NCBI RefSeq assembly: GCF_018709685.1
Contig: NZ_JABDHQ010000009.1
Span: 1-64,000, forward strand
Direction of reading: 5' to 3'
Length of the DNA: 64,000 nt
Source: Akkermansia muciniphila
GTDB taxonomy: Bacteria > Verrucomicrobiota > Verrucomicrobiia > Verrucomicrobiales > Akkermansiaceae
The position numbers and the translations under genes were made by a program. Positions 63,641-64,000 of the stretch are shown here, one piece after another; position 1 is the stretch's first letter; the number at the start of each line of letters is the position of its first letter. A model generated the notes under the pieces. The model ran no database searches. It saw only the letters and a list, made by a program, of their open reading frames with translations, and had not been told where the DNA came from.

Positions 63641-64000
63641 ATGACACAGCGCAAACACATCCTTTTCATCTGCACCGGCAACACGTGCCGCAGCCCCATG
63701 GCGGAAGGCCTTTTCCGCAAGCTCTCCGCCGGCCACCCGGAATGGAAGGCCGGTTCCGCAGGAACCTCCGCATGGCACGGGCAGGAGGCCAGCCCGGAAA
63801 CGCTCCACGTGCTGGAGGCGCACGGCGTCAACCTGTCCTGCCATGAAAGCCGCCCCGTCACACATGAACTGATGGAGAACGCCACAGCCGTTTATGCCAT
63901 GACGGAGAGCCACCTGGCCGCGCTGCTTGCCAATTTTCCCGAGCATGCGGATAAAATCAGGCTGGTCACCTGCTATACGGACAACCGCAGCATCGCAGAC
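63641..64000 (+). CDS. Low-molecular-weight phosphatase, YwlE-type (partial, cut at window end)
   Basis: The first 120 residues are visible; the stop lies beyond 64000. ILFICTGNTCRSPMAEGLFR is the C-x5-R-S phosphate-binding loop. The residue four after the catalytic Cys is Thr (CTGNT), the signature of the protein-arginine phosphatase YwlE, rather than Ile or similar as in tyrosine phosphatases. AGTSAWHGQEASPETLHVLE and HGVNLSCHESRPVT are typical of the family. The general-acid Asp would lie in the missing C-terminal part. It is the last gene of the amgK-like/CHASE2-like group. Confidence 0.9.
   Translation, partial: MTQRKHILFICTGNTCRSPMAEGLFRKLSAGHPEWKAGSAGTSAWHGQEASPETLHVLEAHGVNLSCHESRPVTHELMENATAVYAMTESHLAALLANFPEHADKIRLVTCYTDNRSIAD

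Overview
The window looks like a piece of an Akkermansia-like Verrucomicrobiota chromosome. It is GC-rich and densely coded, and carries a giant autotransporter with beta-strand repeats, a secreted GH29 fucosidase of the kind used on mucin glycans, a large exopolysaccharide locus and ordinary core genes. The genus is inferred from gene content and codon style, not from a database match. Shine-Dalgarno signals are mostly weak, so several starts were chosen from protein features.

Layout. 1-8553 (minus): an autotransporter reading off the left edge. 9147-13163 (plus): an acyl-CoA/acyl-ACP synthetase with a degenerate acyltransferase-like front half, xseA, and a small AP2-like orphan. 13489-19902 (minus): two membrane-anchored TPR proteins, then hisD, a TetR regulator and an SBF-type transporter. 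20105-22195 (plus): sucCD with a clear terminator. 22368-26961: a decaying, AT-rich stretch with a broken flavodoxin-fold oxidoreductase, a broken GNAT acetyltransferase and one intact low-GC gene for a 578-aa glycine-zipper membrane protein, ending at tRNA-Ser. 27382-30309: recQ, tRNA-Arg and tmRNA. 30717-32681: a GH29 lipoprotein.

33122-51835 (minus) is one nearly gapless polysaccharide locus. In transcription order it holds an initiating sugar-phosphate transferase, a Wza-type exporter, a Wzc-type tyrosine autokinase, a Wzx-type flippase, seven or more glycosyltransferases or similar enzymes, a Wzy-like polymerase, two hexapeptide acyltransferases, an alpha/beta-hydrolase-like protein, a WecG/TagA enzyme with an extra C-terminal domain, a cytidylyltransferase-GHMP kinase fusion and a frameshifted acyltransferase-3 gene. 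Several genes overlap by ATGA and are probably translationally coupled.

52562-64000 holds housekeeping genes: NUDIX, SanA/YdcF-like, tRNA-Leu, RidA, an Arg-rich lineage protein, ferritin, MarR, trpB, an AmgK-like sugar kinase, a CHASE2-like membrane protein and a YwlE-type phosphatase cut by the right edge.

The most unusual non-coding signal is a 15-bp palindrome, CGGATTTGAAATCCG. Four copies form two inverted pairs about 160-190 bp apart, one pair directly upstream of the autotransporter gene and the other directly upstream of the polysaccharide locus. This could mark invertible (phase-variable) promoters or shared operators of surface-structure genes.
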